From positions 1 to 27,593 of the forward strand of contig WTJZ01000242.1 of assembly GCA_011524615.1 (NCBI GenBank): a stretch of DNA of 27,593 bases, written 5' to 3'. This DNA comes from Akkermansiaceae bacterium. GTDB lineage: Bacteria > Verrucomicrobiota > Verrucomicrobiia > Verrucomicrobiales > Akkermansiaceae. The position numbers were made by a program, and so were the translations under genes. Positions 16,274 to 23,911 of the stretch are shown here, piece by piece. Each line of letters begins with the position of its first letter. The stretch's first letter is position 1. A model generated the notes under the pieces. The model searched no databases. It was not told where the DNA came from and worked only from the letters and a program-made list of their open reading frames with translations.

Positions 16274-17206
16274 TTAGTCTTGTCTTGTGAGTTCGACAAA
16301 AACGTCTTCAAGACTAGCGCCTTGACGGTGTAGAGAGCGGAACTGCCAATTCTCTTGTAGGCAAAGTGAGGCGATTCGTTCCCGTGCATCTGTGCCTGCA
16401 TCAACAACTACTTCATAAGTATTCCATCCTTCTTTGAGCCCAAAGTCTTTGACCTTCTTAACGTGGTCTAGCGCCTTGAGTAGCTCAGGGGCGGTATCAA
16501 TCTTGCCCTTAGTCTCGAGTAATACAGAGCCTGCCGTGCGGAGATTGTTGACGAGGTTTGCTGGCTTATCGGCCGCCTTAATTTGACCTCGGTCGATGAT
16601 TACTACCTTATTGGCAATGAGTTCGACCTCTGAGAGGATGTGAGTCGAGACCATTACGGTGCGTTCTTGGGCGAGGTCCTTAATCAGGCTTCTGATGGAA
16701 CGGATTTGAATAGGGTCGAGACCATTAGTCGGCTCGTCTAGGATGAGAAGCTCCGGTTCATGAATCAGGGCATCAGCCAGACCGACGCGTTGACGAAATC
16801 CTTTAGAGAGGGTCTTGATGAGGCGACGCTTGACTTCTCGAAGCCCACATTGCTCCATGACATCGCCTAGTCGATCCTTAAGATGTGAGCCACTAAGCCC
16901 TTTAATCTTTCCTCGGAATTTGAGGAACTCGGAGACTCGCATGTCCTCATAGAGGGGGACAGACTCGGGCATGTAGCCGATTTGCTGACGCGCCTTTTTT
17001 GACTCCTTGACTATATCGTATCCTGCGATCGTTGCTGAACCTCTGGTCGGTGGGATGTACCCCGTGAGCATTCTAATGGTTGTGGTCTTTCCTGCACCAT
17101 TTGGGCCTAGGAATCCTACCACATCCCCTTTATCGACGGTGAAGCTGAGGTTGTCGACCGCAACGCGGCTTCCAAAGGCTTTTGTGAGATTTTGCGCAGA
17201 GATCAT
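16274..17206 (-). CDS. ABC transporter ATPase, GldA-like
   Basis: A 310-residue ATPase, first gene of the operon. It has Walker A GPNGAGKTT (34-42), a Q-loop at GYMPESVPLYEDM, a signature LSKGFRQRVGL, Walker B LLILDEPTNGLDP, and a switch His in VSTHILSEVE. The C-terminal part (about 220-310) includes SVLLETKGKID and RSLHRQGASLEDVFVELT, as in GldA/CcmA-like ATPases that drive ABC-2 permeases. It would power export or surface assembly with the permease and auxiliary proteins downstream. The start is ATG 17204-17206; TATACT just upstream resembles a -10 but sits too close for a normal leader. The gene is divergent from odhA/sucA. Confidence 0.92.
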   Translation of the reverse strand: MISAQNLTKAFGSRVAVDNLSFTVDKGDVVGFLGPNGAGKTTTIRMLTGYIPPTRGSATIAGYDIVKESKKARQQIGYMPESVPLYEDMRVSEFLKFRGKIKGLSGSHLKDRLGDVMEQCGLREVKRRLIKTLSKGFRQRVGLADALIHEPELLILDEPTNGLDPIQIRSIRSLIKDLAQERTVMVSTHILSEVELIANKVVIIDRGQIKAADKPANLVNNLRTAGSVLLETKGKIDTAPELLKALDHVKKVKDFGLKEGWNTYEVVVDAGTDARERIASLCLQENWQFRSLHRQGASLEDVFVELTRQD

Positions 17207-17513
17207 CAGTATAATGAGTCTTAGAAAAGATCTTCATAAGGGTACAACTTCTTTTTGAGAATAATTATGAAAGTGTCCTAATAAGGTAGGTAATCTGTCG
17301 GTATTTGATGGAGGAGGAGTTAAATCTCAAAGGGCAAGAGCATTCGTAAAGGAATTTCTGAGCTTTTGAGCTACTATCATGAATAAAATGAATTTTTTTT
17401 GTCTGATGCAACTTTGTGAAGTTGACTTCTTAGTGTAGTACCATCTAACAAGGACAAGCTAAATTCTAGATCTAGCTAGAAATAAGAATTTCCCCCCATA
17501 AAAAAATACGCTC
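17207..17513. other. Divergent intergenic region, gldA-like / 2-oxoglutarate dehydrogenase
   Basis: About 307 bases without a gene. A plus-strand promoter candidate is TTGACT (17422-17427), 17-base spacer, CTAACA (17445-17450); the -10 is poor. AAAATGAATTTTTTTTGTCTGA (starting at 17385) resembles elements upstream of both PEP-CTERM genes. No Shine-Dalgarno precedes the ATG at 17514. No sRNA-like hairpin was seen. Confidence 0.4.
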
Positions 17514-20279
17514 ATGACCTCATCCGTGTCTTCCAGATTGAATGCCGAACTTCTCGATGAAAACTATGCGAAGTGGCAAGATGACCCACTCTCCGTTAGC
17601 TCAGATTGGGCGTCATTCTTTGATGGATTTGAGCTAGGCTCTGCTCGCGCAGAAGAGTTCGGTGAAGAAGGTGCAGAACCAACAGCGAATCCAGTGGGAT
17701 CAGGAGATGGAAACTTCTACGGTAAGTTATTTCGCCTACTTTACAATTATCGCGCGCTCGGTCACCACAAGGCGACGATTAACCCTCTACAGTCAGAGGC
17801 AGAGGAGCATCCTAGTCTGAAGCTTGAGAATCTTGGCTTCAAAGAAGCAGACCTTGATAAGGATGCTTCATCGATCATGTTCCGTGATGGGGAGAAGTAC
17901 TCCCTCCGTGAGTTGATTGCTAAGTTAGATAAGACATATTGTGGTAATATCGGCTTTGAGTACATGCACATTCACGATCCTGAGATTCGTTACTGGATGC
18001 GTGACAAGATCGAGACTGCTAATGACTCATATGACCTCACTAAGGACGAGCATGCTAAGTCTCTTAAATGGGTTCTCGAGGCAGAGTTGCTAGAAGAATT
18101 TATCGGCAAGAAGTTTATAGGAGAGAAGCGTTTCTCTCTCGAAGGTGGTGAGGGCGTAATGATCTTCCTTCAGCGTCTACTAGAAGAGTGTCCTGTAGCA
18201 GGTGTAGACGAGATCGAGATGGGGATGGCTCACCGTGGTCGTTTGAATATCCTTGCGCAATTTGTTAAGAAGAAGATCCGTACAATTCTCTATGAGTTCA
18301 CTCCTAACTACACTCCAGATCTCGTCGCGGGTGATGGTGATGTGAAGTATCACCTTGGTTATGAGAAAGAACTAGAACTCGAGAAGGGCAAGGTCCGCGT
18401 CTCACTAGCTGCTAACCCATCACACCTCGAGGCGGTAAATGCGGTAGTAGAAGGTAAGGCTCGTGCACGTCAGCGTATCTTAGGTGATGATGGAGAGGAG
18501 ACGAACCGTAGTCGTGTTCTCCCTCTTCTCTTACACGGAGATGCCGCCTTCGCTGGACAAGGGCCGGTTGCTGAGGTTCTTAACTTATCACAGCTTCCAG
18601 GTTATCGCACTGGAGGTACTATCCATGTGATCATCAATAACCAAATCGGTTTCACTACGATGCCAGAGGATGCGCGTTCTTCGACCTACTCGACAGACGT
18701 AGCGAAGATGATTGATGCTCCGATCCTACACGTTAATGGTGAGAAGCCTGAGGAACTCGTCTGGGCAGCTCTCTTTGCTCTTGAATTCCGCCAGAAGTGG
18801 GGGCGTGACATTGTTATCGATATGCTCTGTTACCGTCGTCAAGGTCATAACGAGACGGACCAAGCAGCCTTCACTCAACCTCACATCTACCGTGCGATCG
18901 CAGGACGTGACCCATTCGGTAAAGCTCTCCATAAGCAATTGGTAGCTAATGGGACTCTCTCTGCAGATGAAGCTCAAGGAATCTACGACAATATCTGGAA
19001 TGAACTTGAGAAAGGATATGTCGAGATGAAGGAGGCTGAAGAAGCTGGTGAGCGTACCAAGTTCACAGGGTCTACGGCTGTAGAACAGTCTCCATACTCA
19101 CACGCACCAATCAAAACAGGTGTGGATGCGTCCGAGATCGAGAAGGTCGGGAAGGTGCTTACAGAGATTCCAAGTGGATTTAAGTTACACCCAACACTCG
19201 CTAAGCGATTCGTACCACGTCGTGCCGAGGCACTTGCTACTGGGCAGAATTTTGACTGGGCGTTTGCCGAATCACTTGCATGGGGCACGCTCCTAGAAGA
19301 AGGATATCCAGTGCGTCTCTCTGGACAGGACTGTCGTCGTGGTACATTCTCTCACCGTCACGCAGTGTTCTATGATAACCTCACTCGTGAGCGTTACATG
19401 CCGCTTACGAATATCTCAGACTCACAGGCTAAGTTCTGTGTGTACAACAGTCTGCTCTCTGAGGCTGCTGTTCTCGGATTCGACTACGGTTATTCCCTAG
19501 GCTGTTCTAACATGCTGATCATGTGGGAGGCGCAGTTCGGAGACTTTGCCAACGGTGCACAGGTCATTATTGACCAATTCATCTCTTCTGCAGAATCTAA
19601 GTGGCAGACACCATCCAGCCTCGTTCTCCTTCTACCTCATGGTTATGAAGGAATGGGACCAGAGCACTCAAGTGCGCGTCTCGAGCGTTTCCTCCAGCTC
19701 TGTGCAGAGGATAACATGATCGTTGGTAACTTTACGACACCGGCACAGTATTTCCACGCGCTTCGTCGTCAGAAGCATCGTGATATCCTTAAGCCACTCA
19801 TTCTGATGACACCTAAGAGTCTTCTGACTAAGCCTGAGGCTGTCTCAAGCTTAGAGGACTTCACTGGTGACACGAGCTTCCAAGAACTCCTCGATGATAA
19901 CACCTTTAGTGGAGATAAGAGCGCGGTTGACCGTCTCATCTTCTGTTCTGGTAAGGTGTACTATGATCTCCTTGCTTACCGTGCGGAGCAGGGGCTAGAT
20001 ACGTCAGCGATTATCCGTGTCGAGCAACTCTATCCATTCCACGCAGAGATGGCTAAAGAGATCGCAGCGAACTACCCGAATGCATCTCAGTACGTGTGGT
20101 GTCAGGAAGAGCCTCAGAACATGGGTTCTTGGAGTTACATCAACCCTCATCTCTCAGAAGCATTTGATGCGCGTATTCGTTACGCTGGTCGTGATGGTGC
20201 ATCAAGCCCAGCACCAGGATCTAAGCTTCAGCACAAGAAGGAGCAAAAAGCTCTCGTAGAACAAGCGTTCACTGTATAA
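17514..20279 (+). CDS. sucA: 2-oxoglutarate dehydrogenase E1 component
   Basis: A 921-residue thiamine-diphosphate enzyme catalysing decarboxylation of 2-oxoglutarate and transfer to the lipoyl group of E2, in the TCA cycle. The N-terminal E2-binding helix is present (NAELLDENYAKWQDDPLSVSSDWASFFDGF). The ThDP-binding and catalytic regions include EMGMAHRGRLN, AANPSHLEAVN, HGDAAFAGQG, GYRTGGTIHVIINNQIGFTT and CYRRQGHNETD. The C-terminal transketolase-type part includes GQDCRRGTFSHRHAV, WEAQFGDFANGAQ, HGYEGMGPEHSSARLERFLQL and VWCQEEPQNMGSW. E. coli SucA has 933 residues, so this is full length. It lies 42 bases before the E2 gene and is presumably co-transcribed. No E3 gene (lpd) is in the window. 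Confidence 0.97.
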   Translation: MTSSVSSRLNAELLDENYAKWQDDPLSVSSDWASFFDGFELGSARAEEFGEEGAEPTANPVGSGDGNFYGKLFRLLYNYRALGHHKATINPLQSEAEEHPSLKLENLGFKEADLDKDASSIMFRDGEKYSLRELIAKLDKTYCGNIGFEYMHIHDPEIRYWMRDKIETANDSYDLTKDEHAKSLKWVLEAELLEEFIGKKFIGEKRFSLEGGEGVMIFLQRLLEECPVAGVDEIEMGMAHRGRLNILAQFVKKKIRTILYEFTPNYTPDLVAGDGDVKYHLGYEKELELEKGKVRVSLAANPSHLEAVNAVVEGKARARQRILGDDGEETNRSRVLPLLLHGDAAFAGQGPVAEVLNLSQLPGYRTGGTIHVIINNQIGFTTMPEDARSSTYSTDVAKMIDAPILHVNGEKPEELVWAALFALEFRQKWGRDIVIDMLCYRRQGHNETDQAAFTQPHIYRAIAGRDPFGKALHKQLVANGTLSADEAQGIYDNIWNELEKGYVEMKEAEEAGERTKFTGSTAVEQSPYSHAPIKTGVDASEIEKVGKVLTEIPSGFKLHPTLAKRFVPRRAEALATGQNFDWAFAESLAWGTLLEEGYPVRLSGQDCRRGTFSHRHAVFYDNLTRERYMPLTNISDSQAKFCVYNSLLSEAAVLGFDYGYSLGCSNMLIMWEAQFGDFANGAQVIIDQFISSAESKWQTPSSLVLLLPHGYEGMGPEHSSARLERFLQLCAEDNMIVGNFTTPAQYFHALRRQKHRDILKPLILMTPKSLLTKPEAVSSLEDFTGDTSFQELLDDNTFSGDKSAVDRLIFCSGKVYYDLLAYRAEQGLDTSAIIRVEQLYPFHAEMAKEIAANYPNASQYVWCQEEPQNMGSWSYINPHLSEAFDARIRYAGRDGASSPAPGSKLQHKKEQKALVEQAFTV

Positions 20280-20321
20280 CTTTCCACTAATTCATTAACC
20301 TTTTCCCAATTCATTTAATCC

Positions 20322-21680
20322 ATGTCACATCAAGTAATCATTCCAGCCGCTGGTGATAGTATCACATCAGCAAGTATCGGAGAATGGCACGTAGCAGACG
20401 GTGATATTGTCGCTGCTGGTCAAACCCTCGTCACACTCGAGACAGATAAGGTCTCTCAAGAGGTCGAAGCCGAGGTTGCTGGTCAGATTAAGATTATTCT
20501 CCCAGAAGGTGAGGAGGCTGAAATCGGAGCGCTTATTGCAGAAATCACCGAGACTGCTGGTGCGGAAGCTCCTGCCGCTCCTGCGCCATCTGCTGCACCA
20601 GTTGAGGCTCCTAGCTCATCCACGCCAGTTGATCACGTGATTCCTAGCTTTGGGGATTCGATCAACACAGCTAGTATTGGTACATGGAACTTCTCTTCTG
20701 GAGACACTGTAAATAAAGGCGACGTTCTCGTCGTATTGGAGTCAGATAAGGTATCTAATGAACTAGAAGCTCAGGAGTCTGGAGTTCTTCAAATCGTATT
20801 AGAAGAAGGAGAAGAAGCGGAGATCGGAGCGGTGGTAGCAACGGTCACTCCAGGCGCAGGTACTGCTGCACCGGTAGCTGAGCCTGTGGCACCAAAAGCG
20901 GCAGCACCTGCCCCAGCTGCAACTCCAACGCCTAAGCCAGCTCCGAAGAAGGCTGCTCCAGCGAGCGAGCCAGTAGATGAAGGACGCACGACTCGTAAGA
21001 AGATGTCGATGCTACGCCGTAAGATCTCTCAACACCTCGTAAACGCACAGCACACGGCTGCAATTCTCACGACCTTCAATGAAGTCGATATGACTGCTAT
21101 CATGGAGCTCCGTAAGTCAGTTCAAGAGACCTTCGTAGAGAAGCATGGTACAAAGCTTGGGTTCATGTCCTTCTTCGTTAAGGCGGTAGTACAAGCTCTC
21201 AAAGAAGTGCCTCAAATCAATGCTCGTATCGATGGGACGGACATTATCGAGAACCACTACTACGACATGGGTGTTGCGATCGGCACAGAGAAGGGGCTTG
21301 TAGTTCCAGTTCTTCGTGACCCAGATCAAATGGGATTTGCTGACATCGAGAATTCGATCAAGGACTATGCGGTTAAAGCGCAACAAGGTAAGATCGAACT
21401 CACGGATCTACAAGGTGGAGTCTTCACGATCTCTAATGGTGGAACATATGGATCACTCCTCTCTACTCCGATTCTCAACCCTCCTCAGAGTGGTATCCTA
21501 GGGATGCACACCATCCAACAGCGCCCAGTGGCTGTAAATGGTAAGGTAGAGATTCGTCCGATGATGTATCTTGCTCTTAGTTACGATCACCGTCTAGTAG
21601 ATGGTAAGGAGGCTGTGACCTTCCTTATCAAGATTAAGGAAAGTCTAGAGAACCCGACTCGTATGATGTTGGAGATCTAA
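20322..21680 (+). CDS. sucB: 2-oxoglutarate dehydrogenase E2 (dihydrolipoyl succinyltransferase), two lipoyl domains
   Basis: A 452-residue E2 component that carries succinyl groups to CoA. There are two lipoyl domains: residues about 1-78 with lipoyl Lys43 (ETDKVS) and about 104-178 with Lys143 (ESDKVS). Each is followed by an Ala/Pro-rich linker. The catalytic domain (about 223-452) has LTTFNEVDM-like sequence, SNGGTYGSLLSTPI, NPPQSGILGMH and the active-site YDHRLVDG with His423 and Asp427. The catalytic part is clearly of the succinyltransferase type. E. coli SucB has one lipoyl domain and a peripheral subunit-binding domain (SPA.R-type motif) in the linker. Here I see two lipoyl domains and no such domain. 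It ends 11 bases before a strong terminator hairpin. Confidence 0.95.
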   Translation: MSHQVIIPAAGDSITSASIGEWHVADGDIVAAGQTLVTLETDKVSQEVEAEVAGQIKIILPEGEEAEIGALIAEITETAGAEAPAAPAPSAAPVEAPSSSTPVDHVIPSFGDSINTASIGTWNFSSGDTVNKGDVLVVLESDKVSNELEAQESGVLQIVLEEGEEAEIGAVVATVTPGAGTAAPVAEPVAPKAAAPAPAATPTPKPAPKKAAPASEPVDEGRTTRKKMSMLRRKISQHLVNAQHTAAILTTFNEVDMTAIMELRKSVQETFVEKHGTKLGFMSFFVKAVVQALKEVPQINARIDGTDIIENHYYDMGVAIGTEKGLVVPVLRDPDQMGFADIENSIKDYAVKAQQGKIELTDLQGGVFTISNGGTYGSLLSTPILNPPQSGILGMHTIQQRPVAVNGKVEIRPMMYLALSYDHRLVDGKEAVTFLIKIKESLENPTRMMLEI

Positions 21681-21690
21681 TTATAGTAAT

Positions 21691-21717
21691 AGGGGCAATC
21701 GAGAGATTGCCCCTTTC
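21691..21717 (+). terminator. Intrinsic terminator of the sucAB operon
   Basis: AGGGGCAATC, GAGA loop, GATTGCCCCT then TT: a perfect 10-bp, GC-containing stem with a GNRA-like loop, immediately after the sucB stop at 21680. The T-run is short (3-4). Confidence 0.8.
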
Positions 21718-21762
21718 GCTCTCTATTACATGTTAGAAGATAGACCACGTAAGGTGAATAGG

Positions 21763-22083
21763 ATGTATGTCCTAGATCAGACTGAGCCAGTGGCCAATGC
21801 TCCTCGCCACGAACAACCGCCTGTATCAAATAAGGGGAGAGGTTTTGCCTTCTTCTTAGTGATTATGGTGGGAGTCATTGGGGTAGCAGCGATGTTCTAC
21901 ATTAAGGAGAATCCAACTCTACTAACATCTATTTTACCTACAGTGTCTCAGGTCGAGGCTTCGATTGAAGAGGAGAGTGTGGTAAAAGTGGTTCAGGAGA
22001 GACCTCTAGATTTACCTACGTTTATAGATCCTCTGGATCTTAAGGTTGATGATCATGTTGGGATGCTACCCTTCTATGAGTAA
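21763..22083 (+). CDS. Small single-pass membrane protein, unknown function
   Basis: A protein of 106 residues (117 if the upstream ATG at 21730 is used). I prefer ATG 21763 because AAGGTG (21751-21756) is a Shine-Dalgarno-like site 6 bases before it, while 21730 is too close to the sucAB terminator. It has a short cytosolic N-terminus rich in Pro/Gln/Glu/Lys, one helix (GFAFFLVIMVGVIGVAAMFYI), then about 55 residues outside ending in Pro-Asp-rich sequence (IDPLDLKVDDHVGMLPFYE). I recognise no family. It lies 51 bases before the zinc-ribbon gene and could be co-transcribed with it. Confidence 0.65.
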   Translation: MYVLDQTEPVANAPRHEQPPVSNKGRGFAFFLVIMVGVIGVAAMFYIKENPTLLTSILPTVSQVEASIEEESVVKVVQERPLDLPTFIDPLDLKVDDHVGMLPFYE

Positions 22084-22095
22084 GTCAATCGCATG

Positions 22096-22111
22096 CTTAC
22101 GATAGCGTAAG
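22096..22111 (+). terminator. Small hairpin before the zinc-ribbon gene
   Basis: CTTACG, ATAG loop, CGTAAG: a 6-bp perfect stem in the 51-base gap. No T-run follows, so it may act as an RNA stability or spacing element rather than a terminator. Confidence 0.3.
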
Positions 22112-22134
22112 TAACACTATTCATTATATGCCTT

Positions 22135-22839
22135 ATGAACGAAACACTTCAAGCACTGCTCATTTTACAAGAGCGAGATATTAAGCTTCATACTGCTAGG
22201 ACTGACCTTGAGCAGATCCCTAAGGACGCTACCAAAATTAAGGCAGCCTTAACGGCTAAGGTTCAGGCTCTAGAGGTTGCTAAGCAGGCGCAACTAGAGG
22301 CGGAAAAGGCGGTAAAAGCCGTGGAACTCGATATCAATACGCGTAAGGAGACAATCACTAAGCTGAAGATGCGTCAAGGTGAGACAAAGCGTAATGAAGA
22401 GTATCAAATGCTCGGGCATGAAATTATCCGCTATGGAGATGATATTGATGAGTTAGAGACAAAGGAACTCGAACTCATGGAAGTAGTGGACCTGAAGAAG
22501 GCAGAACGAGAGGCTGCTAAAGAGGGCCTCGCCAATGAGAAGCAGTTCGCTACGGAGCAGAGCCAAGTACTCATCGCTCGTAAGAAGAACGCAGAACTAA
22601 AGATCCAAGAGGTGGCAGGCGATCGTGAGGAAAAGGCTAAGAATGTCGATCCTGATGCCCTAGCACTCTATGAGCGCATCTTTAAACAGCGTGGAGCAGG
22701 TGCTATCGCATGCGTCTCTCAGACAGGCAAATGCGAGGGGTGTAATATCAAGCTACCACCTGCCGATGTGCATCGCTTAATGGCTGGCAACGACCTCGTG
22801 CAATGTAGCGAGTGTTCGCGTTTGTTATACTTGGCTTGA
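22135..22839 (+). CDS. Coiled-coil zinc-ribbon protein (CT398-like)
   Basis: A 234-residue cytosolic protein: a long helical coiled coil (about 1-175; rich in Glu/Lys/Gln/Ala with heptad character) followed by a C-terminal C4 zinc ribbon (CEGCNIKLP and CSECSRLLYL). This layout matches the widespread zinc-ribbon/coiled-coil family (zf-RING_7 type; Chlamydia CT398, Helicobacter HpNlp). Family members have been linked to binding of sigma-54 or flagellar/secretion proteins; the function here is unknown. The start ATG at 22135 has no good Shine-Dalgarno. Length is normal for the family. Confidence 0.88.
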   Translation: MNETLQALLILQERDIKLHTARTDLEQIPKDATKIKAALTAKVQALEVAKQAQLEAEKAVKAVELDINTRKETITKLKMRQGETKRNEEYQMLGHEIIRYGDDIDELETKELELMEVVDLKKAEREAAKEGLANEKQFATEQSQVLIARKKNAELKIQEVAGDREEKAKNVDPDALALYERIFKQRGAGAIACVSQTGKCEGCNIKLPPADVHRLMAGNDLVQCSECSRLLYLA

Positions 22840-23041
22840 GCGTGGACAGCTAGAGGTTAGTTTTGAGACCCCGCTATGCCGATATTTATATCTTTGTGTT
22901 GAGGCGGTGGTGTGCAAAAACAACTTTAGTTTCTCTCAAAAATGAGGTGTAAAGCACCGAAAACTTATTCTTTTTCTCCTCTGTCGGCATAATTTGACGA
23001 AATTTATTGCCTCAGGATGATGAAGATGGCATATTTTTCAT
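22840..23041. promoter_or_regulatory. Gap with candidate promoter for the ThuA-like gene
   Basis: About 200 bases. TTGACG (22994-22999), 16-base spacer and GATGAT (23016-23021) form a weak promoter candidate, giving a leader of about 14 bases before the ATG at 23042. A short GGTG/CACC hairpin sits near 22950. No RNA gene recognised. Confidence 0.35.
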
Positions 23042-23833
23042 ATGAAGAGATTTGTATATATATTTCTTGGTTTGTTAGGAGTCACTTTTTTGCTCACCTC
23101 TCTGACTGCTGAACCAGCACCAGTGAAGGTACTCATTATCACAGGGCAAAATAATCATAAGTGGCCTCAGACGACTGCTGAATTAAAAGAAGTTCTTGAG
23201 GAAACTCAGCGATTCGAAGTATCCGTCACGCGTAACATAGAAAAATTGGCTCCCGCTAAATTGAAGGATTACGATGTGATTGTGAGTAACTGGAATCTCT
23301 ATCGTCACCGTCGAGGAATCCCTGAGCACCTCCAGTGGTCTGAGGAGTTACGTGCTGCTTATATTGATTTTGTCAAAAACGGAGGCGGTCATGTAGCGTT
23401 TCATGCTGGTACTTCAACTTTCTATGAATGGGAAGATTACCAGAAAGTGGGAATCGCTACTTGGCGCAATGGAACGACTCATGGGCCAAGCCATACGTTT
23501 GAAGTACGTATGGAAGAAGTTGAGCACCCGGTTACTGCTGGGTTAGGAAACTTCAAGATGTGGGATGAGCTTTGGCAAAAGCTGGACGTCGCAGATAAGG
23601 ACGCTCAAGTACTTACGTCTAGCTACTGTGCTAAGGAGTACAAGGGCAGAGATGTGTGGGAACCAAGCACCTTTGTAGGCCAGTTTGGTGAAGGCCGTAC
23701 GGCTTACACTAGCTTCGGTCATGAAGTACGCTCATTTGAGAAGCCTCAACTTCGTGTTCTCTTCGCTCGCCTCATTGAATGGGCTGCTACGGGAGAAGTG
23801 ACCATTCCGGCACCTGAGTCCGCAGCAGAATAA
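23042..23833 (+). CDS. Secreted ThuA-like domain protein
   Basis: A 263-residue exported protein. The N-terminal signal peptide (KRFVYIFLGLLGVTFLLTSLTA) has no lipobox Cys, so it is probably released or anchored by the signal itself. The rest is a ThuA-type (trehalose-utilisation, class-I glutamine-amidotransferase-like) fold: VKVLIITGQNNHKWPQT, VIVSNWNLYRH, YIDFVKNGGGHVAFHAGTSTF, HPVTAGLGNFKMWDELW and EGRTAYTSFGHE. In Verrucomicrobiota and Planctomycetota such proteins are numerous and are often linked to sugar or polysaccharide use; the reaction is not established. It stands alone, with a strong terminator after it and htpG convergent. Confidence 0.88.
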   Translation: MKRFVYIFLGLLGVTFLLTSLTAEPAPVKVLIITGQNNHKWPQTTAELKEVLEETQRFEVSVTRNIEKLAPAKLKDYDVIVSNWNLYRHRRGIPEHLQWSEELRAAYIDFVKNGGGHVAFHAGTSTFYEWEDYQKVGIATWRNGTTHGPSHTFEVRMEEVEHPVTAGLGNFKMWDELWQKLDVADKDAQVLTSSYCAKEYKGRDVWEPSTFVGQFGEGRTAYTSFGHEVRSFEKPQLRVLFARLIEWAATGEVTIPAPESAAE

Positions 23834-23856
23834 GACTTCTACATGGTAGTATAATA

Positions 23857-23896
23857 AAAAACGCTCACGTGGACTTGTTGCCACGTGAGCGTTTTT
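23857..23896. terminator. Strong bidirectional terminator
   Basis: AAAAACGCTCACGTGG, an 8-base loop, CCACGTGAGCGTTTTT: a perfect 16-bp stem with flanking A- and T-runs, so it can terminate both the ThuA-like gene (plus) and htpG (minus). It lies between their convergent stops (23833 and 23912). Confidence 0.93.
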
Positions 23897-23911
23897 GGTT
23901 AATAGAGTTCT

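Noticed and set aside
22870..22990. 34-codon minus-strand ORF (MPTEEKKNKF...) in the gap before the ThuA-like gene
   Set aside because: No ribosome site, short, and no recognisable similarity.
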